The notes: generated by a model from the letters alone, not told the origin. Counted from the stretch's first letter, positions 49,781 through 60,552 are shown. The stretch is 64,000 nucleotides of DNA from Sipunculus nudus (GCA_026874595.1 CM049306.1:1130019-1194018); one strand, 5' to 3'. Translations and numbers: made by a program.

Positions 49781-50400
49781 TTAACAGTTTTTTAAATGGG
49801 TTCTCATTCTATTTTTATCATATACCAAGTCACTAATTTTATAATTTAACCAACTGTTCAGCCTATTGTTGGAAAATTCAGCTGCGTTGGCGATTGCATA
49901 TACCCCACAATCTGAGTTATTATTCTGCAACACGGCATTCATTACCGAAACATGTAATTTAGATTGCTCCAAATTGTAGATTTGGCAAAGCTGTATTTCT
50001 GTTGAGAAGTAAGACTCTTTGCAGCCCCACGCAAACTATCTATTATAAACAGACCCCTCTCATCTGGTCGGACCGATATAAGCCAATATGAATGTCCAGT
50101 AAAATGTATTTGTACACACGGGCCTTTTCGAGAACCTATATTTTTAAAACCTGTTTCTGGCACAATCCATTTGTTTCGTTCATCATTGAAGCAAGGTGTT
50201 AGAGTAGTATCTTGGAATCCGATTATTTCTGGATATTGTTTTTGTAAAATTATTTGCGCAGCACGGATATGCTTATCAGAAAGCCAAGAATCGTTTTCTA
50301 TTTCTCTTTTGTTCTGAACTGTTAGTCCGAATTCATGCAGCCTTTTCTGCAGCCTTTTTCGTCTCCTTTTCTGGCGAATTATGTACTAAAATTAGCGATA
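49781..50400 (-). pseudogene. Ulp1/C48-type cysteine protease domain of the MULE
   Basis: Minus strand, from about 50400: LQKRLHEFGL, NDSWLSDKHIRAAQIILQ and YPEIIGFQD (the typical entry of transposon Ulp1-like domains), then GPCVQIHFTGHSYWLISV (catalytic His region), LFIIDSLRG (Asp), and after a one-base frameshift near 49985 the Gln/Cys region AVLQNNNSDCGVYAIANAAE. His, Asp, Gln and Cys are therefore all present. The family (SUMO-protease-like, C48) is known in MULE and Zisupton/KDZ-type transposons. Its role in transposition is not established. The first frame ends in a stop at 49942, so the gene is broken here. Confidence 0.75.
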
Positions 50401-50778
50401 TCGGATTTGCCTTTCTCTTTTCAACTGAAACGTTGTTTTCTAATGTCGGCAATTTACTTCGTTTTAGCGAGAGTCGATTTCGTTTTTGTTAGTGTTATCT
50501 TCGGGGATTAATTTACGAAAATTCCTATATAGGGCGAACACATTCGTTAGAGGTCACACAATTTTCCTGGGTTATTTTATTTGTGGTCTGTTTTGGTGTA
50601 GAGGACGCACTTATTTCAAAAGATTGTGTATCGATAATGCTTTCCGGCATCCCTACTGGACTACAATTAGGAGTTGGAAGCGAGGATGAACAGTCGTCTT
50701 TACTTTTTTCTTTACTGTTATACTATTACTCTCGCCAAAATCAAGTCTAATTCTCATTCGTTTCCGTTCTGATTTTTT

Positions 50779-51120
50779 TCAAAATTGATTTCGGTGTTTT
50801 TTTTTAACTGTAACATTATTTAATGGGGTTTTGGCCTGGGTAGCTTGTGTCTTAATTTTATCAACAGTACCCTGTTTAGTTTTTTTTTGTTTCGAAACAG
50901 GAACCGGGTCATCAAGCTCGGGAGATTGCAGAGATCTATCTGTAGTCGAGGTTATCATGGAAACATCGGTATCGGGAGCAGCTTCAAATTCGTACACGAA
51001 ATCTTATTTTCTCGGCTGTTTTCTATCCGTTTTTCTGGCCACCATTTTCTTACTACGCCAAAACATTAGTGAAACATTAAGTTTGCGTTTTTGATCGATT
51101 ACATCCATACCTAAAATATA
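50779..51120 (-). pseudogene. Basic linker between SWIM and protease modules
   Basis: Continues the same reading: a lysine/arginine-rich stretch (SKKMVARKTDRKQPRK), one stop, then YEFEAAPDTDVSM and an acidic/basic low-complexity tail (PVPVSKQKKTKQGTVDKIK). It has no enzymatic motif of its own. Position and frame suggest that it was one polypeptide with the flanking modules. Confidence 0.5.
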
Positions 51121-51129
51121 TATATATAG

Positions 51130-52000
51130 ATATCCTGGCTGCAAGAATATGCAAATATTAGCAAATATTTGTTGCTGCGCACTGACATTTTTCTTTTGGG
51201 AACAGAGTTACCGCATATTTATTGTCATTGTTGCCCTCCACAATGAAAGTACCAAATTTCGCAACTAATTCTATTTTCCCGTTATTGATTATATCTTGTG
51301 CCCTTTCAATTTGTGTCAGGTTCTTTCTAATGAATTCCGAATTGATGTTTTCCTCTTTTTTTATCTCCGCATCAGCATGCAACAAATCTGATTGAAGTGA
51401 CGGGGGGATCAGACATGAACTGGTTTATATTGTTTTTTACCTTTTCAACTATTTGTCCCGGGGCGCAAGTATCCTTGGGGAACGGTTGATCCTCAGGGGT
51501 TTCTAATAAATGCATATATTCTGACTTTAAATGATAGGAACCTAAATTACAATAACCCCGCAACATTTCTTTCAGATAATAATTTTGAAGATAATAAAAG
51601 CACAACGTCAAAGTATCTGTTGGTGCTTCTTTTTTAATTTCTTAGACGTTTAATTACAACATTAAACGATTCAGCTCCGTTGTTGGTAACTCCGGAGGCA
51701 CTGCCATACACGTTACACTCTTCTAAAATAGGCCTATATGCGTATTTCATCAAATCCGATTTTAGATGCTTATCAAAATATTCTCTTACAGTTTCATGCC
51801 ATTTCAGGGAAAGATTCTCACAAATTCTTTCGAAGTCTGACGGGGAAACACTTTGCAGAATATTGACCAAATCTACTTTGTATTCTGACCATTTCGCGTA
51901 ATCATCGTGTTTTTGAACAAACCTTTTTAAGTCGTTTTTAATGTGGTTTCAAAAAGGCATGCAGAACGATGGCAAAAGCATGCCCTTGCCATGTTTCATG
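51130..52000 (-). pseudogene. MULE transposase, C-terminal half plus SWIM zinc finger
   Basis: Reading from 52000 downward: LPSFCMPF, a stop, NHIKNDLKRFVQKH, then a 78-codon frame (51634-51870) ending SGVTNNGAESFNVVIKRL. The TNN.xESFN phrase is the signature around the third acidic residue of MULE DDE transposases. After a frameshift in an A-rich run near 51625 comes LCFYYLQNYYLKEM (51372-51611). A second frameshift in a C6 run near 51402 leads to the region ending KCQCAATNIC, a stop, then YLHILAAR at about 51125-51170, which fits a SWIM CxC...CxH finger. The two earlier catalytic aspartates are not in the window. Both frameshifts fall in homopolymers, so assembly error is possible. Confidence 0.75.
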
Positions 52001-53556
52001 ATTTTACTTTAATATTATTCCACATATGTATTAATTTGTCTTCTATTAACTTTAATAAAATTGTGTGAAATATTACATAATGTGAAATAAATTAGGTAAC
52101 AGCAGGGCAATGTCAATTGAGAGAGAGAGAGAGAGAGGGGGAGGAAAGAAAGAGAGAGAGATAGAGAGGGAGAAAAAGAGAGGAGAATGGGTGATGGTAG
52201 GAGATTTAGGAAAACATATTTAGACTGTATGTGTGTGTGTTTGGGTGTGAGAGAGAGGGGGGGGTGAGAATTAGAGATGGTAGGACATATAGGGAAGCGT
52301 ATTAAGATTGCATGTGTGTTGGAGAGAGACTATTTATATAACTACAGAAAGCTTGAAAGTGAAACTGCTCATATTTTCAAACTAAGGGGTTTCGTTAGTG
52401 GGCCGTACGATCAAAGGATAATAGGATTACAGTACTTCAAATAGCTACAAAGGATTAATTACCCTGCCGAGGTCTATTGGTCATCACTGTCCGTACATAA
52501 ACAATATTACTCCATAAATGAATTCGTTTGCCTTCAACGGTGCGCAACAGAAATTAATGAGTTTAATCAGTTTATTATTAAATAGCCAAATTGGCCATGT
52601 CTCTGGATGAGCCACACCGTTAATGAGGTTTGCCCGTAATAACTGTGTACACACCAGCACCTGCCTGAAAGCCCAGGCGCGCCGGGAAGTGAATCCATAA
52701 TTTAGTAATCAATTAACTTTGATGGGGGTATCCTCGCGCTGCCCTTTTTTATAATCATATTTAAACCCATTAAATTCTGGTCTTAGTACCGAATAAGTAA
52801 ACCACACTTTTGACATAGTTTTTATATGTTTAATAATTTCGATATTTCAATATTAAGTAAACCACATATTTGACATACAATTTTATATGTTTTATAATTC
52901 CTATATTTCCATATTTAATGCATACCCTTTATACCATTAAAAAATTAAGGATAGTTGAGGTTACTAAAATTTCCATATGTAAATATTAAATTAAACTATT
53001 TTATATGTTATCACATATTTTACTATAAAATTCATACTAAAAGAAAATATTCTGTATAATATGCAAGAAAATATAATTAGTTATAAACATATTACAAACA
53101 TTCAAGAGTTTTCAGAAATAGAAAATTGGTAAACAGAATATATGATTAGTTTATTAAAAAGTTTTTTAAACAATATACGTATTTTATTGACAGTTCCAAT
53201 CAATTAGACTCGTAAACGATATAACATATCAGAGCGGGGAAATCAGACATGTATGTGGCGGCATCTGTTGTGGCGAATGGGAATCAGTGGGAAGCACTCA
53301 CTGGCGGATCTCCGGGCAAGATGGCGGTCTCCGGACGATCTCCGGGTCGTCTCCGGGTGAGGTTTCCGTGGATAACTGAATAAATACTCTGTGCACTTGC
53401 AAATTAAGTATCATATCCGATGCGGATGTCATTTAGAAGTGTCAAGGGGAACTTTTAATACCAATTGCTGCCTTATTAATTAAGATATCGCGATCTCCGG
53501 GTTTATTTTGATCTCCGGCCGGAGATCTCCGGGTTTTAGATACACCCTTTAGGCTG

Positions 53557-54674
53557 TGTGTAAAACCCGGACGCCGGACGTCGGACGCCGATTTTACAAA
53601 TACCGACATATTTTAATAACTACTCATCAAATACCTATAAAATTTCACATGGCCATTGTCCGTATATAGATCTTTGATCACACAGAGTAACGTGAATAAA
53701 TATGAACTAATTATAATTTTATTAACCGTCATTCATCTCTGACGTCGGCTGGACGTCGGCTGGACGTCGGCCGGACGTCAACTGAAACGCAAGTATTTTG
53801 CAATTATGGTAAAATTTATGTGTGCAAAAAGTACTAAGATATACAGTTTTGGAATAAAAACTCAAGCACAGCCAATCCTAGGCTTAAATTCCCCATATTA
53901 ATTTAGTTATCACTTATTTTGTAACACTCAGATGCCGTGGGTTTATCAAGGGCTGTTCCACAAAATAGGACACCCTTTCTGTCACACCTGTGTCACCCCA
54001 GAGGGCGCTCGTGTCTGTTCCATGTGCATTTTTAATAATCATAATTAATAATTATAATAAAAAAATATTAAAAATATCATTTAAAATTTTTCATTTTCAT
54101 TTTCAACAATAATAATGATGATGATAGTAATAATAATGATATTAATAACAATAGCAATTATAATAATAAAAAATAACAACTTTTGATAATAATAGTTATT
54201 ATAATCAAACTACAATGCCAACTTTAGCCAGACTTTTTTCTGTACACCAGCCAGTTACTCTGACCCGCCAAAGTTATACTGAAGGGTATACCTCAGGTGT
54301 TACAGAAATTGCTAATTACATCACTAATTCATATAAAAACAGGAGGTACAGATACATACTTGGTATATGCTTCATGTCAGTACTTTACATGGTTAACTGG
54401 AGCAGACAAATCCTGCTCAGTTGTGCATGTCGCCTGAAAAACCCAATCTATGAAATTTCATTGAGAGAGAGAGAGGGAGAGAGAGATAGAGAGAGACAGG
54501 CAGACAGAGAGAATGAGAAAATGAGAGAGAGAGAAAGTGACAGAAGAGGAAGACACACATTTTTACCCATTATTAAAAATATTATCACATAAATAATAAT
54601 AAAATTATTGTTATTATTTTTATAACAAATAATAAAATAAACTAAAAAAATAAAACATGTAATAAAAGTTATAC

Positions 54675-54731
<57 letters not shown>

Positions 54732-54970
54732 AATGGGTGACACAGTTTTCCAGCCACTTAGAATAATCTTGTAATTTTTATATTTAATATGTCTGAGAGA
54801 GAGAGGGAGTGAGAGAGAGAGACAGGCAGGCAGAGAGAAAAAGTGAGAAAAGATGAAGACCCACTTTACCAGATGATAATAATTTAATCACATAAATAAT
54901 AATAATTTTAATTATTACAAATAACAAAATAAACTTGAACAAGAAAACATGTTATGAAAGTGATACTCCA
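53557..54970. other. AT-rich, microsatellite-rich spacer
   Basis: 53560-53790 has CpG-rich phrases (aacccggacgccggacgtcg; gacgtcggctggacgtcggc repeated three times) reminiscent of a second, related TIR. 54040-54200 is (aat)n-like. 54460-54560 and 54795-54850 are (ga)n. 54678-54730 is (ta)n. The 125-codon frame at 54215-54592 ends in a GA-repeat-encoded RE-rich tail and is not credible. Confidence 0.6.
54678..54730. repeat. (TA)n microsatellite
   Basis: About 26 TA dinucleotides. Confidence 0.95.
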
Positions 54971-55190
54971 TATAAATAAGACGGAGTAGTGCGGGATGGT
55001 GTGCATCTGACACGAGACAGCAACTGAAGATTATGGCAGAATATCCGAGAGGCTGTATTTTATTAGTTCTGTATTAAGCCATTATAATATTTCTGTGTAT
55101 ATATGTCAGGGATATTTCTGATGTTTTCATTCGTTACAGTATACACTTTGTCTTTTTATATACCTTTCATGTATATATTTGATCTGTATG

Positions 55191-56303
55191 TTAATAAAGG
55201 TTTTCTTGAACAGGTTCAGAGCTTTCAGAAGACAAAGTTTTAACCCCTTGTTGAGAAATTTGGTTGGATGAAGCAACTTTCTTGTCACTCATATGTGAGT
55301 GATGTACAAGTTCTGACTCTAAGGCTCGTGCTGCTGCAAAGAGTTCATCCTGTTCTTCCCCATTATCATATCTTTGTCTTAAAGCCTCCTTAATGTACTT
55401 AGAATACAACCCATTCCAGAATCTAGACCGGAGAAGTCGCTCATATTCCCTATGAGGAGTAGGATTTCTCTGGTTTATGAGGTCTAACTGTCTAGTAAGC
55501 CTGCAGCTCCAGTTGACAATATCCTCTTTAGGATCTTGTTTACATGAGTGAAACTGCTGTATTAGAACCTCTGTGGGGAGCACATTACCAAAGTATTTGT
55601 CAAATTTATTCAGTATATCTGTGGGAGTGGACTCATCGGGCGTATGTAAAAGAACATTTCCTGCTGTCCCCCTAACAGACTGATGAATCGCTGACAAAAT
55701 CTGAGGCTCTGGTGTTACGCCAGCTTTTATCATAGATTTGAGATGGGAACGCCATTGTTCGTAGCTACCGGTTTTATCTTGATTCCCTGAAAATGGGGGC
55801 AGTTTTGGAGAGATAACACTGTAACCAGTAGCCCCAGATGGCCCCTGTATAACATCACCCCTTCGGTGTTTAAACTCCACAAACATCTGATTTACCTCGA
55901 AATCTGAAAGAAAATCGAGCTTAGTTACTATCTCTGAGATACGTCTACCTTCGGGTACCTGAAAGAAGGAAGGATTTAACGAATCGAGCAACTTATTTGA
56001 AATCAGATGAGACACCTCAGTGATGGAGAAAGCCCTAGCATGTTCAAGAGAGATTTTGATGCTTGAATCCCTTTCTAAAGAGCTACCTGATATCTTATCT
56101 ATGGCCTTTTTGGCAGTGTCTTTAGTCTCAAAAACTATAAACCCGCGGCCAGTGCAACGACCAGTATGTGCTTCTCGAACAAACAAAACATGAGTAGGAG
56201 TTTCAATTTGTGAGAAGTGTTCAATAATCTCAGATTCGTTAACATCAGAAGGGAGTCCATGCATGGAGACGACCCGTGTTATGTCAACTGATTTACCCTC
56301 CAT
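55191..56303 (-). CDS. Stand-alone retroelement Gag: RRM-like plus capsid domain
   Basis: An uninterrupted 370-codon frame. Residues about 8-90 look like an RNA-recognition motif, with RNP2-like VVSMHGL and RNP1-like GRGFIVFE. Residues about 170-310 are a retrotransposon capsid-like domain (PPFSGNQDKTGSYEQW, then FDKYFGNVLPTE, then WSCRLTRQLDL), the same order as in PNMA-type proteins. The C-terminus replaces the coiled-coil and zinc knuckle of the neighbouring copy by a short novel tail (PVQENLY). A minus-strand AATAAA lies about 125 bp downstream (55063-55068). Upstream are an 820-bp leader, a primer-binding site and the shared LTR. It is nearly identical to the gag at 62650-63965 but lacks that copy's frameshift. 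It could be a truncated element or a recently captured gag gene; expression is unknown. Confidence 0.8.
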   Translation of the reverse strand: MEGKSVDITRVVSMHGLPSDVNESEIIEHFSQIETPTHVLFVREAHTGRCTGRGFIVFETKDTAKKAIDKISGSSLERDSSIKISLEHARAFSITEVSHLISNKLLDSLNPSFFQVPEGRRISEIVTKLDFLSDFEVNQMFVEFKHRRGDVIQGPSGATGYSVISPKLPPFSGNQDKTGSYEQWRSHLKSMIKAGVTPEPQILSAIHQSVRGTAGNVLLHTPDESTPTDILNKFDKYFGNVLPTEVLIQQFHSCKQDPKEDIVNWSCRLTRQLDLINQRNPTPHREYERLLRSRFWNGLYSKYIKEALRQRYDNGEEQDELFAAARALESELVHHSHMSDKKVASSNQISQQGVKTLSSESSEPVQENLY

Positions 56304-57121
56304 CTCTCTTTAATGCGAATGTATGAATAGAGGAGATAAAATGTGATCTTTAAAGACAATAAAGAAATGATGAATGTTGTCTTAAGTCATCTGTCAATGG
56401 TCAAATACCAGCAGGTTTAAGGGCAAATGTTAGTATTCAGTTGCATTGCTACTGTTTACATTACACAGACCACAAGACCAAATGGCATTAGACAATGGAA
56501 CATCACGTGACCAATCACGATAACCTCAAACCGGGCCAAAGCTATTACCCTTTACATGCATAAAATTCTCCATAATAAACTGCAAAAATAATTTACAGTT
56601 AACATAAAAAAAAAAGATCACTTCAATTACAAAACATGCAACAATATTATACACAATTAATCACAAAGTCCATAGCCATGCTGACAATAGCAAATACAAA
56701 AAGAAAAGTTCATGCAGTACAAGGAAAATGTCAAACAATTACCGTTTTATCTTCTCAAAAGAGAGTGACGTTCGTCTGGGCCCTTTAAACGAAGTCTCCG
56801 TGTACGGCGAAAAGCGTGACAATAGTCCAGGAATGCACGAGCGAAGAACACAATGGCGAAGCAGTGTTTACAGTGCAAGGCACTGAAGCGAAGCGAAACG
56901 ACGAACACGCATGCATGCAAAATCTGTGTCCAAGCGAGCCCGCGAAAAGTCCACTCTGGCCCTGTGTTATGGTGTTGTGCACAGACACCAATTAAATAAT
57001 ATCCACCGGTGGAATGGAAGTTCAGAAAATAATCATCTCCTGTGATATCGTCGTCGAGACGCACAGACGGACATCGAGTCGTCGAGACGCACACACGGAC
57101 ATCGATCCACAGTAGAGATGG
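56304..57121 (-). other. 5' leader of the left Gypsy copy
   Basis: About 820 bp between primer-binding site and gag ATG. Its gag-proximal bases are identical to those beyond 63965. Contains a 30-bp-scale duplication (gtcgtcgagacgcac...cggacatcga at about 57047 and 57076). The 115-codon frame at 56747-57094 has no recognisable domain and is probably chance. Confidence 0.6.
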
Positions 57122-57139
57122 TCCTCACTCGGGGCACCA
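57122..57139 (-). other. Primer-binding site
   Basis: TGGTGCCCCGAGTGAGGA lies three bases after the LTR end on the minus strand. It begins with TGG, as expected for pairing with a tRNA ending in CCA. I could not assign the tRNA. Confidence 0.7.
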
Positions 57140-57142
57140 AAA

Positions 57143-57920
57143 TGTAACGGGTGTTCCCGGCAAGAGCCAAAGTCACCCGGCGTGAGTGAAAAGCGAGGCA
57201 AGGCGATGTATATATATAAAAGTGTTTATTCAGCCGTATATATATACAAATCTGGAGTCCTCCAAGCCGGAGTCCCTGCCAAGCAGAGAACGAATACTGA
57301 CATTAAACATTTCATATAAACATTTCTATATGGTGCAAAAATACAATAAATGGCATGAAATATACAGAATATACATTTGCACATTTCTTGGTATTCATTA
57401 CAGAAGAAAACACATTACATATTATACAAATGAGCCTATATATTTAGGAACCATATTTTAAGATATCGTTGCATATTACCATGAATACAAATATCCATGC
57501 GTACAACAAGTATGAATTTACCAGAAACGTATGCAATTAGAATATGGAATATACAGTTTACATGATAGTACGTACGTGATATACTGAAAGTAATGAATTG
57601 GCTAAATGATAGAGTTTATCGCAGTTTAAGAGTTTAGTAAAAACGGTCCTCACCTACCAAGCAGAGAACGAATACTGACAAGTTCTCTATGTCACGAGAC
57701 TGAGGCTTGGCAGGGTTCGCGTCGCGGTCCGTGTCATTGTCCGAATGAAAACAATAGGAACAACGGAAAACCGGTTGAGTAATGAGGAACCAAGCAAACA
57801 AGGCAACCAAGGCAACTGCGGGGCAATTCATTGACCAGTTAGGCCAAGCTGATGATATGATACCTGCCAGGCAATTCAGTTATACCTGATAATATAATAC
57901 GTGTTATCGGAGCCGTTACA
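57143..57920 (-). mobile_element. LTR shared by two tandem Gypsy copies
   Basis: A 778-bp segment reads TGTAACGG...CCGTTACA on both strands. On the minus strand it is the 3' LTR of the right copy, since a polypurine tract precedes it (AGTAGGGGGAGGA at 57921-57933). It is also the 5' LTR of the left copy, since a primer-binding site follows. A TATA-like tract (complement of tatatatataaaag, about 57208-57222) lies near the downstream end. ccaagcagagaacgaatact occurs twice (about 57279 and 57658). ORFs within it are not genes. Confidence 0.8.
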
Positions 57921-57933
57921 TCCTCCCCCTACT
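57921..57933 (-). other. Polypurine tract
   Basis: Minus-strand AGTAGGGGGAGGA directly precedes the LTR, the position of the plus-strand primer of LTR retrotransposons. Confidence 0.75.
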
Positions 57934-58365
57934 TGAAAAAATGTCGACCCGACATTAATGTACGAGAAAAGTTAGGTAAAAAAAAATATATCAGATCCAC
58001 CACACCATACCAACAGCACATCATCCACACCATATACCAAACGCTCCCCCCAGTAGAGAAGTGGCGTCCCGACACTAACTGCAAAGAATGATAGGTCGCG
58101 CATGACAGCATTAGAAGTGGACGGCCTCTAGTAGGATTTCGGATAGATGTTTATATTGGAACATTATGTTCACATGAGGTATACATATATGAAAGTGAAA
58201 AACCCAGAAACTTGTGGCAGTGGAGAAAGTCAGCATACGCAAAAAAAAAACAATCGTATAATGATATCACTGACCCGTCAAACCTCAGAACGAGTCATGT
58301 AGCTTATGCAAGGAACTTATCCTAAACATACTTATGTTAACACATGCACTTGTTTAAAAATATTA
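57934..58365 (-). other. 3' untranslated segment of the right Gypsy copy
   Basis: No frame of note between the integrase stop and the polypurine tract. Confidence 0.5.
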
Positions 58366-60552
58366 TCACCCGTTAAGTACATAGTCCCCAAAACGTTCTG
58401 GCATACGTCGTTCTCGGGTAGATCTACGTACTGGATTAACATCCGGATCCCCACTCTGATCAGATATTGGGGCGCTATTACCATCATTATTATGATCATG
58501 ACTTGAGATGACGTCATGGTCATCGTGTAGTTGTGATATATTGTCATTATCACCTTTGGCGTCATCGTTTAACACACCAGTGACGTCATCATCAAGACCT
58601 GTAGTATTTACGGTATCAACATTTGCATTGCAATCATCAGTAGAACAATTTATCAGGAATGTATTAGAATGATCAGACGCAATTGCATCATCATCTGTAT
58701 CATCCGATAATTCAAGTTCTAAATGCAACTCGCTCACATCCTCAGAACTACTCATGTGGGGACGATTATTTGGAGTTATAGTGAAAATGGGGTCGTCATC
58801 TGTTGATGAGTCTTCCGACTCTGACACTGATGATGTAATAATTGGTTTGTGTGTTGTGGAAACTGGTTTTTGTGTAGGGTCGACGGGCAATCCTGTATAT
58901 GGAAGGATCAGATTGCGATGCAGAGTGCGAGTACGCTTTTTATCACCCAAGGGGCAAACAACATATACTGGAATATCCTTATTGGGTTGTTCCAATACCT
59001 CATACACCTGCTTTTCCCATTTATCGACCAGTTTCTGTTTCCCAATGATCCCTACCTTTCGTACTAAGACGTGATCACCAATACCCAGCACCGCATTGCG
59101 AGCACGTTTATCATACAATCGTTTGTGGTGATACCTGGATGATAAAGAGACACGTTGAGCAATATCATAGGCAGAAGAAAGTTGGTCTTTTAGATCGGAA
59201 ACATATGTGTTGTAATTTTGATGGTTAGGATTGTTGTTGGTCCCAAGTACTAGATCAATAGGGAGGCGTGGATGTCGACCGAACATTAAATAGAAAGGTG
59301 TATAACCGGTTGCATCATTTTTCGTACAATTATAGGCATGAGTTAAAGCACTGACGTATTCTTTCCAGTTTTTCTTTTTCTCTTCCTCAAGAGTACCCAA
59401 CATACTGATTAAACTACGGTTAAACCTTTCGGTTTGCCCATTCCCCATTGGATGGTACGGTGTACATCGTGATTTATGGATACCAGCTAGTCTGCATAGT
59501 TCTTTGATGATTTTAGATTCAAATTGTCTGCCCTGATCACTGTGGATGCGGGCTGGAAAGCCATAATGTTGGACAAATGTGTCAAATAGTATTTTAGCTG
59601 TAGTCTTTGCCGTAGTATTGCGACAAGGAACTGCCATAGCGTAGCGTGTGAAATTATCGGTCATGACCAGAATATTTTCAATTCCACCTGTAGATGGCTC
59701 AAGGCTAAGATAATCGACACATAGGAGCTCCATTGGTTGTGTGGATGTTATAGGTACTAAAGGAGCTTTTGCTGGAGGGGACTTCCGCCTTATACAGCGT
59801 GGACAATTCTTAATGTATGAATCTATGTCTTTAGACATTTTTGGCCAGTAAAATCGGTCATGGGCTAGATGGACAGACCGATTACGACCTAGATGCCCAA
59901 CATCGTCATGAATACCAGATAAAGCGACTTGTCGCAAACTGCTAGGTATTACCATTTGATACTGAATTTTGCCGTTCAGTGTTCGTTTACGATGGAGTAT
60001 GTCATCCCGCAGCACAAGGCTATCTATACATCTGAAAAGAATTATTTGATCAGGATGAGTCAAGTCTTTCTTGTTTATGACCTTACCGTCTCTGAAATGG
60101 ACAATGAATGGGTTCAGATTCGAATCCAGAAGTTGTTCCTTTGCTACGTTTAATCGTGTTTGTCCGAGCAAATCGACAGGATCCGTGGATGGAACAGCTT
60201 TGGATTGGTCACAAGAAAGACTACATATTACAGGTGATGGTATGGTCACTGATTGACAAACAGCTTTTACTACATCATTGGTAATACATTGATTGTGGTT
60301 TTTCTTTTCTGCTAGAAGCCGAGGGATTCTCGAAAGTGCATCGGCGTCGATGTTATGCTTGCCGGCTTTATATTGAATATTAAAGTCGTAATTAGCCAAT
60401 TCAGATACCCATCTTTGACCTGTTGCATCTAATTTTGCGGAGGACATTATGTAAGTTAGAGGATTGTTATCAGTGAACACTGTGAACCGTGATCCATACA
60501 GATATTCTTTAAATTTATCGGTTACACAACACTTTAAAGCTAAGAACTCCAA
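58366..60552 (-). CDS. Gypsy pol C-terminal part: RNase H and integrase
   Basis: A 728-codon frame that continues the reverse transcriptase after one stop. Residues 1-75 complete RNase H (KLEFLAL region upstream, FTDNNPL, DADALSR). Integrase follows: zinc-binding H215, H220, C250, C253, and a catalytic triad D280 (CVDYLSL), D339 (HSDQGRQFES), E375 (GQTERFN). After the core comes a chromodomain-free tail with NLILPYTGLP, an acidic Asp/Ser-rich linker and a final RRSTRERRMPERFGDYV, a motif common at the ends of animal Gypsy Pol proteins. Integrase inserts the cDNA into host DNA. The start codon given is only the first Met after the stop, so it is not a natural start. Confidence 0.9.
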   Translation of the reverse strand: MEFLALKCCVTDKFKEYLYGSRFTVFTDNNPLTYIMSSAKLDATGQRWVSELANYDFNIQYKAGKHNIDADALSRIPRLLAEKKNHNQCITNDVVKAVCQSVTIPSPVICSLSCDQSKAVPSTDPVDLLGQTRLNVAKEQLLDSNLNPFIVHFRDGKVINKKDLTHPDQIILFRCIDSLVLRDDILHRKRTLNGKIQYQMVIPSSLRQVALSGIHDDVGHLGRNRSVHLAHDRFYWPKMSKDIDSYIKNCPRCIRRKSPPAKAPLVPITSTQPMELLCVDYLSLEPSTGGIENILVMTDNFTRYAMAVPCRNTTAKTTAKILFDTFVQHYGFPARIHSDQGRQFESKIIKELCRLAGIHKSRCTPYHPMGNGQTERFNRSLISMLGTLEEEKKKNWKEYVSALTHAYNCTKNDATGYTPFYLMFGRHPRLPIDLVLGTNNNPNHQNYNTYVSDLKDQLSSAYDIAQRVSLSSRYHHKRLYDKRARNAVLGIGDHVLVRKVGIIGKQKLVDKWEKQVYEVLEQPNKDIPVYVVCPLGDKKRTRTLHRNLILPYTGLPVDPTQKPVSTTHKPIITSSVSESEDSSTDDDPIFTITPNNRPHMSSSEDVSELHLELELSDDTDDDAIASDHSNTFLINCSTDDCNANVDTVNTTGLDDDVTGVLNDDAKGDNDNISQLHDDHDVISSHDHNNDGNSAPISDQSGDPDVNPVRRSTRERRMPERFGDYVLNG

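Larger units (their letters stand above)
48686..53547 (-). mobile_element. Mutator-like DNA transposon with SWIM and Ulp1 modules
   Basis: Flanked by a perfect 9-bp TSD TTTAGGCTG (48677-48685 and 53548-53556). Both ends begin GGGTGTATCTAAAACCCGG and stay reverse-complementary for roughly 580 bp (left) and 745 bp (right, with an extra segment of about 170 bp near 52945-53115). The interior, on the minus strand, encodes in order the C-terminal half of a MULE transposase, a SWIM zinc finger, a basic linker and a Ulp1/C48-type protease. The N-terminal half of the transposase is missing and there are frameshifts and stops, so this copy is not autonomous. 49150-49780 and 52010-52900 contain TIR sequence and AT-rich filler with (ga)n at 52118-52170. 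Confidence 0.85.

Noticed and set aside
54215-54592. 125-codon plus-strand frame
   Set aside because: The second half is encoded by a GA microsatellite (RERE tail) and the first half has no domain.
56747-57094. 115-codon frame in the Gypsy leader
   Set aside because: No similarity to a known accessory gene, overlaps another frame, and lies in the non-coding leader.
58754-60256. Plus-strand frames of 61-106 codons opposite pol
   Set aside because: Antisense shadows of the integrase and RNase H coding frame.
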